Below, in pieces: positions 45,826 through 58,099 of a DNA stretch of 64,000 bases; positions within the stretch are counted from its first letter, which is position 1, and each line of letters starts with the position of its first letter. The position numbers and the translations under genes are program-made. The notes beneath the pieces were generated by a model, which saw only the letters and a program-made list of their open reading frames with translations, had not been told where the DNA came from and searched no databases. This DNA comes from Siderastrea siderea (taxonomy: Eukaryota > Cnidaria > Anthozoa > Scleractinia > Rhizangiidae). The stretch spans positions 3,725,701-3,789,700 of the forward strand of contig OZ034966.1 in assembly GCA_964030785.1 (NCBI GenBank), given 5' to 3'.

Positions 45826-46587
45826 CGCCTTTTGACGAATGTTAAATCAAGTTGAGATTTCAAGTAAATAAGACATGACCCCAAGTTAGGTCGCCCAAAA
45901 AATAAAGCTTATGTTACACTAGACAATACATCAGTTTCGTGCAACTACCCTCGCAGTTTTCTTGAGCGGTGAACAGCAAGAAAAGTTGCTTGAACATTTT
46001 CTCGTTTAACGACCTTATGTAATGCTTAAAAAATACGTTGCAGCGTTGCTAGGATCGTTTCGAAAAGTAAAACTGACCACTACTTCGGGCAACAATTGCA
46101 GCAAGAAAAAGGGGGCATGTTCATTTACGGGCATGTTACACTAGGCAATTGTTTGAAACTGCAAGAAAAATTGCCTAGTGTAACAGCGCCTCAAGGAGAT
46201 GGTCAATCTTCTGACGATCTGACAAAAAAAAAACAAACTTAAATTTTGCAAAAGCTGTTATTTTGGAATGCAGAACATATGCAAATTAGATCACGTGACT
46301 TGGTTCGGTTTTAAAATTCTAGTTAGGAACAGCTGATATCAAGACTAGTTCACCTTGAGCAAGACAGATCCCAAGGGCAGCAGCAAAAAATACATTCGTT
46401 ATTTTCTACTGGTATTCAGTCCTCCATTAAAATCATTTCTGTTTTCATGCCCTAACAGAAATTATTCACCTAATTATATTCTCAATGGTTGATAGGTCAC
46501 GTGACAACATGTGACCCCAATAAACTATAAATTGCGATTACCACTGCGATGGTCAAATCAATCTTCATTTTATTTGTATTTCTGCAG
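45826..46587. mobile_element. Insertion present only in duplication copy 2
   Basis: Copy 1 passes directly from AGTGTTTTCACAAC to TTCACATCATTGTCATTC, while copy 2 has about 760 extra bases between them. The insert contains repeated GTTACACTAG and CTAGTGTAAC words that form hairpins (GGCAATTG / GGCAATTTT region around 46135-46190). No transposase frame. The ends were not resolved. Confidence 0.55.
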
Positions 46588-46744
46588 TTCACATCATTGT
46601 CATTCTACGTATATTTGCTGTTGGGTAGACAGTATGTGAAATGCTACATAAGCTAAGAATGCCCACAGTTACGCTGCTCTGGGGCACTGGAACTTCGTTA
46701 TCTTGAAACTGGGCTTCGTTTAGTCTTTGGAAACGGGGGAATCC

Positions 46745-46745
<1 letters not shown>

Positions 46746-46775
<30 letters not shown>

Positions 46776-46783
46776 ACACACAC
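46746..46783. repeat. (C)n(CA)n microsatellite
   Basis: A poly-C run followed by a CA dinucleotide run, within duplication copy 2 only. Confidence 0.95.
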
Positions 46784-48243
46784 CCGTACCTCTAAAGTTA
46801 TTGATTGAGAAGGCACCTCAATCTTGAAGGTTGAGCATTGTACGCCATGACATTGCGTTACAAGAAAATTGCCTCATAATTCAGTTAACGCGGTTGACAT
46901 CGCGCAGGTGTCCTATTATGGAGTTCTTGACTTTTCTAAAACTGAAAAAAAAACCAGCAGAATTTACTCAAAAAGTAATCAGACCCACATACGAAACTAT
47001 TTGAGATAAATGTAAGGAAAAGTCAAAACGATTAGTGAAAAAGTTAGAAAAGGTAAAGTCAGTGGTGGGAGCCTGAGTTCCAACGCCTACGGACTGATAC
47101 TACAGTGTTAGCTAACGCCATTAAAACAAGACAAAGAGAATATTCAATTTCTTTTATGGTATACGGCCGCAACTTATCGTTGGAAATGATCGATAGACCA
47201 GGGATGAGCTGTTCGCTTTTATGCAAGTGGGTATCATTTGGTATCTCTTTCACTCATAATTTTTACTTCTGCAAATCGACCTTTCGTTTTCAGCGCTAAA
47301 TAAAAGGCGGACATCTGGAATGCCGTGCAATCGATGTCTGATGCCACTCTTATATACTAACCCAATTTTAACAAGTTTGCTTATGTCAAAACTTCAAAGC
47401 TGCTTCAAATGAAATAACTATTTTTTGCGCGCAATTTCAGTTGGAATATAAACGGCAGTGACATGTGTGAGTTTCTTTTTCTTTATCATGGTTGTTGCTA
47501 TTTTTAACAATTACGTTAAAAATAAATCAAAATAAAAAAAATCGAGATTCCTAATCCTCAAACTGTGTATAGTCGTTGGATAACTGATCACGAGGAAACC
47601 CTTAAAATCTTACGTTTTAGCTTTTGACTTTAAGGAGTACCTATATGGGCGCTAACTGTCACATGTCGTGAAGTTAAGAGGCTCTTTACATGATAAAAAC
47701 TGACAGCAAACCTTAAAATCAAAATTAAAAGTCGTTTAACATAATGGGTCCCTACCTTAACTTAAAAAGCGAAAGGTCAATCAGATACCCACGCAGCTCT
47801 TAACAACCTCTAATTTCATTGGACCTTGGTATCACGCAGCTCTATTGTTTTCAGGGTTAGGGTCCATTGTTTTGTTTTTTGTTCTATTGTTTTCTCAGCA
47901 AATCAGAGAAGACCTTGTAAGCTGGTCAATTCGGCTTTTTCTTTTGTTTGTCTCTGCTCGCAAAACCACCATTTTCAAATTTAGCAGCTTGAAGTATTCC
48001 ATCAAAAATCAGTGTTTTCCAAAAGGGCAACTTTGACACTAAAGTAAATTTTGTTCAAATTTAAGCAAGTGCAAAACTCAGAGATTCAAAACCGATAAGA
48101 TTTTTAACTTTACCCTTCCAAGAATTTTGCGCGATGAACTCATTGGTCGCCTAGTCTTCATATCGATTCGCCATGCAAATGTAAGGGTATCCAAATAACA
48201 AAAAAAACAACAACAACGTCAACAAAACGGCAACATTTGATAG

Positions 48244-48256
48244 TTTATTCTTTATT
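48244..48256 (-). terminator. Poly(A) signals of A5
   Basis: Two minus-strand AATAAA signals about 220 bases past the A5 stop, as in A4. Confidence 0.6.
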
Positions 48257-48473
48257 AGCAACTCACTGATACTAATTGCGCAGTACAAAACATGTACAAC
48301 TGCCTGTTAAGGTTATTTTCACAGTTTAGTACTTTTTGATGTGATGGTTTCTTTGCTGCTGTGAAAGGTTTGGAATGTTACATTCTAAAGTTGTAATTTA
48401 TATTAACCAGTTTATACAAGGTGTCTCTTTCAGTTCGAGTTGCCTCTTGTTTTACTCTGAAGAAGGTTTCGTT

Positions 48474-49524
48474 TTATCCTTTAGTTGGACGAGGTTTGGT
48501 CATCAGAGGCTTGGTTGGCAGAGGTCTGGTCATGGGCCTGGTTGGTCGAGGAGGCCTAGGAACAAGGCCTGGTCTGCAGAGGTAGAACCTGTACAGCCAG
48601 TTACCGAGCACAACATAACCAGATCTGTAATTCATGCCCGGTCGCCATCCGCGGAATCCTTGATACATCCCTGGAACTAAAAACAATCAGTACATCGTGT
48701 GAGTAAAGGATTAGGTGAAATTATCATGATAATCAGTATAAGTCACGTACTGTTAACAAAGCAAGCACGTAGCATTGCACTAAATTAACCGAAGTTATCT
48801 TGAATTAAAGAAAATATTGATGCAGTTGTAGTTGTTAATATGTGAATAGGAAATATAGAAAGTAGGACTAAAGCATCTTTATTCCTCTCCCCTCCCCTCC
48901 TCTTTTATACGACTATATGACCCTCCCTTCTCAGGTTTTATTGGTCAAAAATAGTATAAAAGATATTTTTTTTCAGGGAGAGGGTAAGATCTTCATTTTG
49001 ACTATTGCGGATTGCAACACCACCCAGTTTTGTCATGCTTCTCTAGCTCCCATTCCCCTTGCCGATTCTGGCAGAAAATGTGAAAAGAAAAAATATCAAT
49101 CAACTGCTAGTTAACATGTATTGGTTTAATTAAAAGAATATGGAGCCATCTGCTACATACCATAGCACCGAAGACGTCTGAAGCAGTAGCAGAGTCTAAA
49201 GAACCTTCCATTGGCGTTGGGAGGAATGCCCATGGGAACAGTTACAGTGTACCGACGAATCGGTCGTCTGGTGGGCGGAAAGATTTGGCGCTTGACATTT
49301 TCCTCTGGCTCATCTTTTAGGAAAGCGTCGTCTTCTGTGGCGTCAGGATCGATATTTTCTTTGATGTCTTCTTCTGGCTCTTCCTCCAGGGCAGCCTCTT
49401 CTGCTGCTGTGTCGAGCTCCTCGTCAAAGATAGGCTCGTCACCCTGGCCCGTAGTACCACCACCTTGAGCCTTGGCAAAAGCCACCAACAAACCTAACAA
49501 CAGCAGAACTTCAAAGAAGCGCAT
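48474..49524 (-). CDS. A5: secreted cationic four-cysteine peptide precursor (intact)
   Basis: Coding exon 1 is 49524-49161 and exon 2 is 48676-48474, phase 1, 188 residues. The Met of MRFFEV is chosen over an upstream in-frame ATG at 49566 because a good acceptor (TTTCTGTAG) lies at 49535-49536, between them. Residues 1-19 form the signal peptide. Residues 20-77 are an acidic spacer containing two similar Glu/Asp blocks, followed by Lys78-Arg79. The product starts QIFPPTRRPIRR, with cysteines 112, 114 and 120 (LCYCFRRLRCY) and a fourth at 155 (YRFYLC). The tail is Arg/Pro-rich with repeated PMTR / PTKP / LMTKP units. A4 is its near-identical damaged copy. Predicted to be secreted, cationic and disulphide-linked; antimicrobial or toxin-like activity is possible but untested. 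Confidence 0.85.
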
Positions 49525-50050
49525 CTTTTGTTTCCTACAGAAAGTGAAAAGCAACAGCAGATACAACTGGTTACTATGAGTTTATCAGAAAAAAATGATG
49601 GAATATTGTTAAACGCTATGAGTCTTTTACTCATATAGTTGGAAGCCAATAAAAGGTAGAACTAAGAAATGATGATTACGACCCTCGCACCTAAAGATAT
49701 CAACTTAAGCAGTTCTTTTGTCATCTGCTTAAGTTGATATCTTTAACTGTGAGGGTCATCATCTGATTTCTTATTTCAGCCGCAATTTACATATATTATT
49801 ATTTCACATATTCACCCTCAAAAAGTAGAACTATAGTGAATTTGTGAAACCTCCACCCTACATAAAGTGCAAAAGATATTGCAATTCTATGTTTCTAACA
49901 CAGCAAAATGTGAATGACGCTTCAAGTCGCTTAAGATTTGGCAGTCCCAAACAGACCAGAAAATTATAATTGAAGAAACTGTTAGCAGGTTTAACGACTT
50001 GGTGATAAACTATATAAAGCTTGGGATTTTTAGGACTGTAAGTCACTTAC

Positions 50051-50153
50051 TTTTTCGTACCGAAGGACTTGTGTTCCCAAGTTGTGCACTTGTTCCACTC
50101 ACTGAGAAGTTTGTTGTGTAAGAACGACTGGGGTAGAGTTCTTTTTATATTTT
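50051..50153 (-). promoter_or_regulatory. Promoter and noncoding first exon of A5
   Basis: On the minus strand, AAAATATAAAAAG (50153-50141) precedes an exon of roughly 70-80 bases that ends at a GTAAGTGAC donor after 50051. The intron then runs to the acceptor at 49535. Confidence 0.65.
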
Positions 50154-51394
50154 ACTAATGCAATTAGCTACCTTTGAAACCACAGATACTCAAAGCCACT
50201 TCAACTGAAGCCACGATTGTTAAAGCACTCATAAGTTATCAAAGTTAAAAATCGTGATCACGATATATTGTATTATTCACGTACTTCTCGCTTCTAGTAG
50301 TGATTTGAAAGCGACTTTTTGGCGGTATTGATTCAACAGTTACAACGACTCACGTTTAGGAAATGTTTCCACGAGAAGAGGTTGCACTTTACAGTTTGCT
50401 CAAGGAAATGTTCCATGTTAAGTTATATTTTGATGTAGTATTTTTCTTATGGTATATAAAACGCTATATCTAAATGGAGATTGAAAATTAAAATATTGTT
50501 CGGTATATTTCACGTCGTAGACAACAATCAGATAAAGTTTTAACATTAAATATACACATGCAAGGGATACAAATACATGCTATAGCAAACAACAAATGCG
50601 AAACTGAATCCCCAGGTCTGTTCGTTTCCGTTACAAAAATGTCTATTTTGCTCAAAAGGTGAAAGCTGTTCATTTCTTCAGTGTGAGTAAGGATCTTGAG
50701 ATTTTCGATATTGAGACTGGCCACTGAGTCTAATTTAAACCAGAATAGAAAACTGTTATCAAGAGGGACGTGCTGCCTTGCACACGATATGAGGTGACAC
50801 GTTCCCTCCGAGTGCATTCATGAATAAATTCATTTCTCGAGGCTCTATAGGGGCGCTAGAAGTTGGCAAGGTTTTCAGGGGTTACAACTACGAGACGTTT
50901 CGAAAACAGATATTCGAGGAGGTAATCGGCAACCGCTAGATGAGCTTTTTGGTAATTTTGACTTAAACAAATAAATTTTTTGACGCACTCGCTTATTTGG
51001 TGTTATTCAACCGCTTCATATTTTTTCTTCTTTCTTTGTGTTTTGTACATAAAATAAAAACCTCACAAAGACCACAGTATCAAAACCTTCTTGTAAAAAA
51101 CACAAAATTTTAAAGAAGTAGTGCGGAGCCATGACTCAATCAATGGTACTAGGGAAACCTGGCATTTTTGTGTGAAAAAAGAGCGCAGCTAAGCGTACAT
51201 AAGCAGCTAAGCCTACATTTTTGTCTTAGGCCTCATCCAAAAAGTTTCAACATTTCCATTCAACGCTGATCACATTGTTGACTTCGCCATTATTGAAGAA
51301 AGTTTGGTTGTCATCAAACATTCATACAGTGTTGGTTGATGTTGAATTACCTCGGTGAGATAGTAGAATTTAGTACTGTTCCGTCAACGGACAT

Positions 51395-52429
51395 AAGCTG
51401 TTTATCACCTGTTTTGAATTTATTGATAAATTTTACGGTGGTAAGATAGGAATAAACATTGCTCAGGAAACAGGATGAGTGACGGTAGGTTAAGTCGAAG
51501 ACATCAATGACATCAGTATGGGTCTTCAGCTACTTCCAGTGATATTATAAAACAAATAAATGGCCTGGATAGTGAATAGACGTTCAGACACTAGAGGCAT
51601 GAGGAATAAATGATATTTGTTTAGACGAACTACTTAAATTTTGTTATTGTCACGGTTTGGATTAAAACCAGCTTTGGCAGGTAAATCGTTTCAATATAAA
51701 TATTGCAATATATATGGTTCCTTGACAGTATTTGTGTGTGTTTCAGTTCTCAGCTTGTGGTGGCTCATGTAACTTTTAAATATATTTCGACCTGAAAAGA
51801 TAACAAAAAAAATTAAGGTGACTACGCTTTATATTCTTCAAGTTTTAACCTGAATAAAAATTACAAAGCTATCATCTGTTTCCCTCTCTGTTCATATCTC
51901 ATCTGCTAAAACATAAAACAAAATTGGAAGATTGGAAGTGAAACGCTTAAGAAAGTCCACAAATGTGTTCAAAAATGTCGTTAGTTTCCTTCAACCGACT
52001 GGCATTTCAGACAGGTACATCTGCTTTGGTGTTTCAAATTTATTTATTCTCCTGTTATTTTGTACGTTGCCTCCATTTCTTTTTGTCTTAGGAACAGCAG
52101 ACGGAAAGGAACACTTAAAAGTACTTAACTCTGAACCTCCATGTTGTTGACTGGTTTCCTGTTCATCCGTCTTATAGTAAATAAGTGATATATTGAAACT
52201 GCCTTCTCAAAAATCTGATTGTAAATAATTTAACGTTAGAACTATTTATTGTTCCACTCGTGCGCCATTTTACCATATAAGGTCAAGAGAACGCGCAAAA
52301 TATGCCACGGTATTACACAGTAAAATTGTGTATTGCACCGCAAAATCCAGGTTTCACAGGTTTTCTGGCCGAAGGACTGAAAAAAACAAATTTTGATGTG
52401 ATTTTTCCAAGTGGAATAATAAATCTCTT
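51395..52429. other. Intergenic, no gene supported
   Basis: AT-rich sequence. A short frame at 51932-52150 with a hydrophobic stretch has no supporting structure. Confidence 0.45.
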
Positions 52430-52532
52430 ATTCGATGGTTTAACATATAATACGCGCGGACATTTTGCTCATTGCTCGCATTTTTCCGCAACTTGCAAAA
52501 TATCCGCGCGTATTATATGTTAAACCATCGAA
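52430..52532. repeat. Near-perfect hairpin element
   Basis: Arms of about 38 bp are reverse complements: ATTCGATGGTTTAACATATA on the left, with the right arm ending TTAAACCATCGAAT. The loop is only about 25 bp. It is probably a small MITE. Confidence 0.9.
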
Positions 52533-53796
52533 TACGATGTATATCTTTCATTGCGAGCGTCTTCGTCATTTGTATTTGTACAACCAAACTTAACGATGTG
52601 TAAAGAAACGAAAGGATTTTACTCCTCAATTAGGTGTGCCATTTTCACGTTGAAAAACAAGCCCTCAGTCAAAGAGAAATCAATGTCTTATCAATTAATA
52701 TTGTTACCCAGTTCAGTGGTTGCAGAAATTATTGCAACAAAATTGAATCTTTTCACATTGTATCAAATCAGCCGCAAAAATCAAATGTCGTGGGTTTTGC
52801 CATGATATATAACTGGAATCTGAGAAATGGAATTCACGTCTTCCCACTGTGGAGTTTTTTGTATAGGGGTGTGGCATATTGTCGGTAACTTCAGCTCTCC
52901 TCTATGAAATGATTTTAGCACTTGTTATATTTGAAGGCAGGTATGTATTGTACAAGACTTTTGCAAAGGAACTCATAGTGTGTAATAGAAAAAAATAAGG
53001 AAATTATATCGTGTTAGATAATATTTGCAAATACAACTACAGTGTACGATATTGTTAGGCTGTGTCCTGATTACAGACAGGAGGATGAATACATTCATAG
53101 GTAAATGATAAGATGACAGAGGCTCTCAGGTTTATTGCGCTATCGTAGTGTGCAAGGAGACACGTTCCTTGTATAGGGATCTTTGCAATGCAAATAACAA
53201 GTGTTTTCTTTTTGGGTTCGGCAAGAAGGGCCAAAATGAAGTAAATAATCTCTACATCATCACCGGGAAAAATTATTTACCAACGTTTGAACAGATTTTA
53301 CTGAAAGTTTCAGCCCTACAAACCCGTATGTTTAATCTTTTGTCCATAACGTAAAATACTGCTATCAAACGACTTTTCCTGCGGTAATGCATTAAAAATC
53401 CTTGCTTGCATGGGTGTCCGCAAGCTCCCTTTAAAAGGGTGTTATTAAAATAAAATAAAAAATGTCTTGTTATTCGTCTCTCGTGGTAAATTGGCGCAAA
53501 GAGCTCTTTTTCAACTGAGCGGAATGAAAAATACTTACATATTTTGTATTGCATGTCTTGACTATGAGTATTTTATGAGGCTCTCTGTATCAGTACGTGC
53601 TATGTAAGAGGTACATATCGAGAACGAAGGTATTAAGCCATATTAGTCAGTTAGTGTTATCATGAGGTTTCCAATTAAAACGCAAACAATGAAAAATATA
53701 GAGTTTTGAACTGTTGTTTAAGATCTGTGTTGAAGTGCGTGTTCACAAGGGACTTCCTTTGATTATTTGTGTTCATTAGCTGATCAATTTTAGCCA

Positions 53797-53820
53797 ATGA
53801 CGTCACGTTAGTGACGTCAT
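53797..53820. promoter_or_regulatory. Palindromic pair of CRE (TGACGTCA) sites
   Basis: Two full TGACGTCA octamers (53798-53805 and 53812-53819) sit in a 24-bp perfect palindrome with a GTTA centre. TGACGTCA is the consensus site for CREB/ATF bZIP proteins. No gene was recognised next to it, so function is unknown. Confidence 0.55.
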
Positions 53821-56310
53821 ATGGCTACTGTCAGAGCCTAAAAATCAACGATATACGAGATACGTCTGTCTTACGGTCTGTGAGGCTGGGGGGATATTCT
53901 GTGAGGCGATGGGTGAGGGTGTGCACCGGGACAATGAAACCCTTACCTTATCAGCGGCACATACCCTTACAGTTTATACTATGGGAGAACGCCCGGGCTT
54001 TGAAGTGTTTTGCATCGGCGAGTTTCGATCAGCAGGAACTATTTAATTTTTTTTTTGCGATCAACAAGAACTATTTAATGTTACTTCGAATGCGCTGTTT
54101 TGTATACTTTAGGTCTGGCAGGATTTTATTCGCGATGTAGTCCTGCGCTTACGCATACTTAGCCGTGGTACAAATTTTCACGGCAGCAAACGCATCAGAA
54201 ATTATACACAAGGCGCGCTCGTCAATTTGAGATCTAAGTGCATGAATTCACGCACACGTTGTTTGTGTTTGTTTTCGTTTATTAATTTCCAAGCGGAATT
54301 ATTAGTTTTCGTAGAAGAACATTTTGACTTCCGACCAGCTTGACGGCGTCGATTGTTTTTCGCTTTCTATTGGAATTACAAAAGAAAGATAAATAATGAG
54401 AATCCCCAGCTGAGAAGCAAGCGGTTTTTGCGTAAGGTTAATACAATTTATTTATTCTTGAAAAAGCAAGCTGGATAAAAATATTTCGGTGATGTGCTGT
54501 TTGAAGGCAAAGCAGAATATTTATCCGGCTACAAACACTACAACCAAAACGGGTTCAATAGATCAACTGTGACACTCTGCGTATATCAAATTTCAACTCG
54601 CTTATGCAAATTAGACAAAGTAAAATCAGAATTTGCGGGGGCTTGTTCCTAGCTCTTCCTAAAACTGAAAAACTTGAATGAAACTAGTATTAAAAATCCC
54701 AGTTACAGTGGTGATCAATTAATTAGAATAAAATCTTTACAAGATACCAAACTTTACTTCGGGGTTATTTATAGTTCAAAGCGTATGTTGAACAAATTTG
54801 CATAGTTGACAGATAAAGTAACGCAACGCTTAAAAGCATCTCGAACGGAACGCAAGTGACAAAGCATTCTAATAGAGACCTACTGAATTTTGCGTTTTTT
54901 TCACCGACGCCTATCAGGACTTGAATACATAAAAAATGCAAGCAACTGACGTGTTAGGATATGTTGTCTTTGAGGAAAAGGGAAACGAAGAGCTTTGCTT
55001 TATTTAGTTCGCACACAAGTCTAATGTCACGCTATAGTTAACTGTCACGTAGTCATGCTGCTTCGTTGCCCTGTTTTATGATAAATGAATATTCCTTGCC
55101 TGGCGAAGACTTGTCACATTAGCTGCAAGTTGTTGGGAAAGATGGAAGGGACCGCACAGTCCGCACTGCAGTGGTGTGAAACCCATAGGTTGTGTTCATA
55201 AATTTCACCATATTGCGGAACAAAACGTCATTGGCTCAGCACGCATTGCGTGCCTATGTTTTTTTCAACCAATCACACATAGATGGAACATGGTGATTAC
55301 ACATGAATTATTTTAAATACTTACAAATGAAGTTCCCTTCCGAACTTCATAATTGCTTAGTAATTTTAAAAGAGCAACTCATATAAGTCTGTAAAGAGTA
55401 AGGGTGAATTTATTATCAGCATTCGCGTATAGTTCTCGCTTTTGGACGTGCTAAAGCGACAGTTATAAGCATATCGTGCAGATAAATCCACCCAAAGTAA
55501 TAATTCCAGTTGATGTTGAAAGTTATTTCAACTCCTGTTTTGGACGGTTAAATAAATCGAGAAATTTGAATAACCTGAAAAAGGTTTTTTAACCTCAATT
55601 TTAACTCCACTTTTAGAGTTATGATAACTCTCTGATAGTTACTGCACACGTGTTTGCGTGTTCGTGTGCTCGCAATCCTCATGATATCAATAACAAATTA
55701 TTGTTACGCGAAATTTACTCTTTTCGGGTTACAGTGCCTAAAATTAGCGAGAAAATCCAGCATACATAAAATCTCAAGATTACCAACGATTATTAAAAAA
55801 ATCGCCAACTTCTTTCTAAGAAATTTTGGTCACAGTTACTGGTCGGTTAATTCATCAGTTATATCATCACCTCAGCTATTGCTATGAATTGTATTTCCGA
55901 GTTGTTTTTCTTAATCAATATGTCAAGATATGGAATTTAACTTTCTCGTATGTGTGAAAATATCCGCTATCAATTTTCTAGTCGCACGCAATGTTAATTG
56001 TCAGTAAGTAAGTCTATGAACTGAAGTAAACAAAAAAAAAACAATTTATCTTGTTTGCAATTCAGTATGTGAACATACTTTCAAGGTGGACGTGAAAGGA
56101 GCAATGGGTTTTTGAACAGACTCGTGTAAATCGATTACATGTACAATACTAGTTTTTCTCTCAATAGTTTGCCAATCATGATTCCTTTCCTGCCCCGGTT
56201 CAATACGTGATATACGATGAGAACCATTCCAAAGCAACTCAAATATTGGATCAGCGTTTGGAAAAGATAATATTTTGTTGTTTCTTTTGTGGTCGAAATA
56301 GGTGTCCTGT
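53821..56310. other. Intergenic, no gene supported
   Basis: AT-rich sequence with small frames that lack domains. No RNA gene seen. Confidence 0.45.
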
Positions 56311-56315
56311 GAAAA

Positions 56316-56400
56316 CAATATAAAAAGAGCGCAGTTCCACCGTCTCAACGTAACAAACTTGGCTTGCGAGGAAACGAAAGCACAACCTGGGATTGCAGGT
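56316..56400 (+). promoter_or_regulatory. Promoter and possible first exon of A6
   Basis: CAATATAAAAAG (56316-56327) lies upstream of a possible noncoding exon ending at GCAG/GTGCTC (donor 56399-56400, weak). A strong acceptor (TTTCTTCCAG, ending 56788) lies nine bases before the A6 ATG. Confidence 0.5.
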
Positions 56401-56797
56401 GCTCCTTTACTCCTTTGCTTCCTGTTTCTTACTCATAGCCCGAGATTTCTTGCATGACAAGTCAATATCCTTCCTTCCCTTCTATTTATTCCCTTTTAAA
56501 TCTCAATAACTGCAGGTTTTTAAAAGTAGGTTCAGTTAGAGCGGTTAATAACGTAATTATAAACCTTGAGACGTAAAGTGTGATTAAATTGGATTTGTGT
56601 TTTCGTCATAGAACAGGAATGAGTTTGACTTGGTTGTCGTCGATAATTATTGATATATCTATAGCTCGGTGAGAATACGATAAAACGCAACCGACAAAAG
56701 AAGATTTTGCCCCTCATTCTCAGGCAAGTGCCAATACCATCTATTTCCTTTGTGGAAAACTTAATTTTTTTGTCGTCCTTTCTTCCAGAAGAAAAAG

Positions 56798-57980
56798 ATG
56801 CGTTTCCTTGAGGTTCTGCTTTTGTTTGGGTTGTTCTTGGTGCTAGCCAATGCACAAAATGGTGGTACTACCGGTGACGAGCCTATGTTTGAAGACACAG
56901 CTGACATAGCAGCAGGAGATGCTGTCACTGAGGATGAAAAAGAAGAAGACGTCAAGCGCCAAATTTTTCCACCAAGACCACCATATCGACCAACCGTGAC
57001 TGTTCCTCTTGCCATACCCGGTAATATGAACAGCCCATTCTTCAGGCTGTGCTACTGCTTTAGGCGACGTTGCTATGGTTAGTACATGAATTACTTGGCC
57101 GTTAACATATCTGCATAAATCCAGCTGGTCGTGTTTTTAAGTAAAATGTATTTTCATCTACCCTTTACTGGCGTCCATTGACACGATCGCTAGGTTCAAC
57201 GTTTAGCGTCCAAGGCCATAAATGTTTACAGAATTGCAGACTACTCCAAGACTAAACATATAAACGATTAACTCGATTGTTTTGGAGAGAAATTAACCTA
57301 ACTTCATCCGATCATGAAATTTCATTTTGAAAGATTTTTATAGCATATTCGGAAAATTAATCGTTTCTTTACAACGAATTTCTATTACATTACTGGATCA
57401 AGCTGATATCGTATCCAAGATGACCACGCAGGAATATATAGAGGATATTACACGGCGGCGCGAAGATATGAATTTTATTTCCGAGTGGTGAAAACAATAC
57501 TTTACGAACGAGCGCAGCGAGTGCGTAGAATATTGTTTTTTACTACGAGAGAATAAAATTCATATCCTCAAGCCGCCGTGTAATTTTCTATTATACAGAC
57601 AAGAGCATTTTTGCACAAACAACAATGTAAAAGCGGGAAATGACGTCATCGATATCCTCACTAGTGAGGATATGGAAAACACGCCACTCAAGTCCTGGAT
57701 GTAGTTTCGTATGAACTTTACGAGTGGTCTGTTTTCCACTAAAACACTCGTCTATATAATAAGGTCATTTACTTAAAGGTATTAACGCACATTAAATGTT
57801 TTGTTAGTTCCAGGATTTCGCCAAGGATTTCATGGATGGACGGCGTATTACCGGTCTGGTTATGTGGTGGTTGGCAGGTGGCTGTATCAGTTCTACCCCT
57901 GCCACCCAAGACCCCTACCCTCCCGTAAACCACCATCCAGGCGCCCTCCTTTTACTTTCCTGCCTACGCGAGTGGGATAG
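56798..57980 (+). CDS. A6: family A precursor with a divergent tail
   Basis: Coding exon 1 is 56798-57077 (donor GTTAGT) and exon 2 is 57808-57980 (acceptor TTTTGTTAG), phase 1, 150 residues. The signal peptide is MRFLEVLLLFGLFLVLANA. A shorter acidic spacer leads to Lys53-Arg54, then QIFPPRPPYRPTVTVP. The cysteines are 85, 87 and 92 (LCYCFRRRCY) plus one in YQFYPC. Exon 2 keeps GFHGW and YRSGYVVVGRWLY, but after the fourth Cys the tail is HPRPLPSRKPPSRRPP without the Pro-Pro-x-Thr-Lys repeats. It is the first member on the plus strand, so an inversion or separate duplication brought it here. The intron holds a foldback repeat. AATAAA is at 58094. Confidence 0.8.
57448..57583. repeat. Foldback element in the A6 intron
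   Basis: Inverted arms of about 35 bp begin TTACACGGCGGC and end GCCGCCGTGTAA, and share the word ATATGAATTTTATT / AATAAAATTCATAT. The sequence just after it (to about 57770) also has inverted GTGAGGATAT / ATATCCTCAC words. Confidence 0.8.
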
Positions 57981-58093
57981 AACGTGAACCTGACATCACT
58001 GTAAAACAAGAACATGTATAGCCGTCTTATGTAATTAATGATATAATTAATTGGTTCAGAAACTACTTAAAATGTTGTCAGTAAATTGTTACT

Positions 58094-58099
58094 AATAAA
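58094..58099 (+). terminator. Poly(A) signal of A6
   Basis: AATAAA about 115 bases after the A6 stop codon. Confidence 0.55.

Larger units (their letters stand above)
45525..51394. repeat. Segmental duplication, copy 2 (contains A5)
   Basis: Partner of 37757-43211 in the same orientation. It is slightly longer because of an insertion at about 45826-46587 and a C/CA-rich tract at 46746-46783. Confidence 0.85.
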
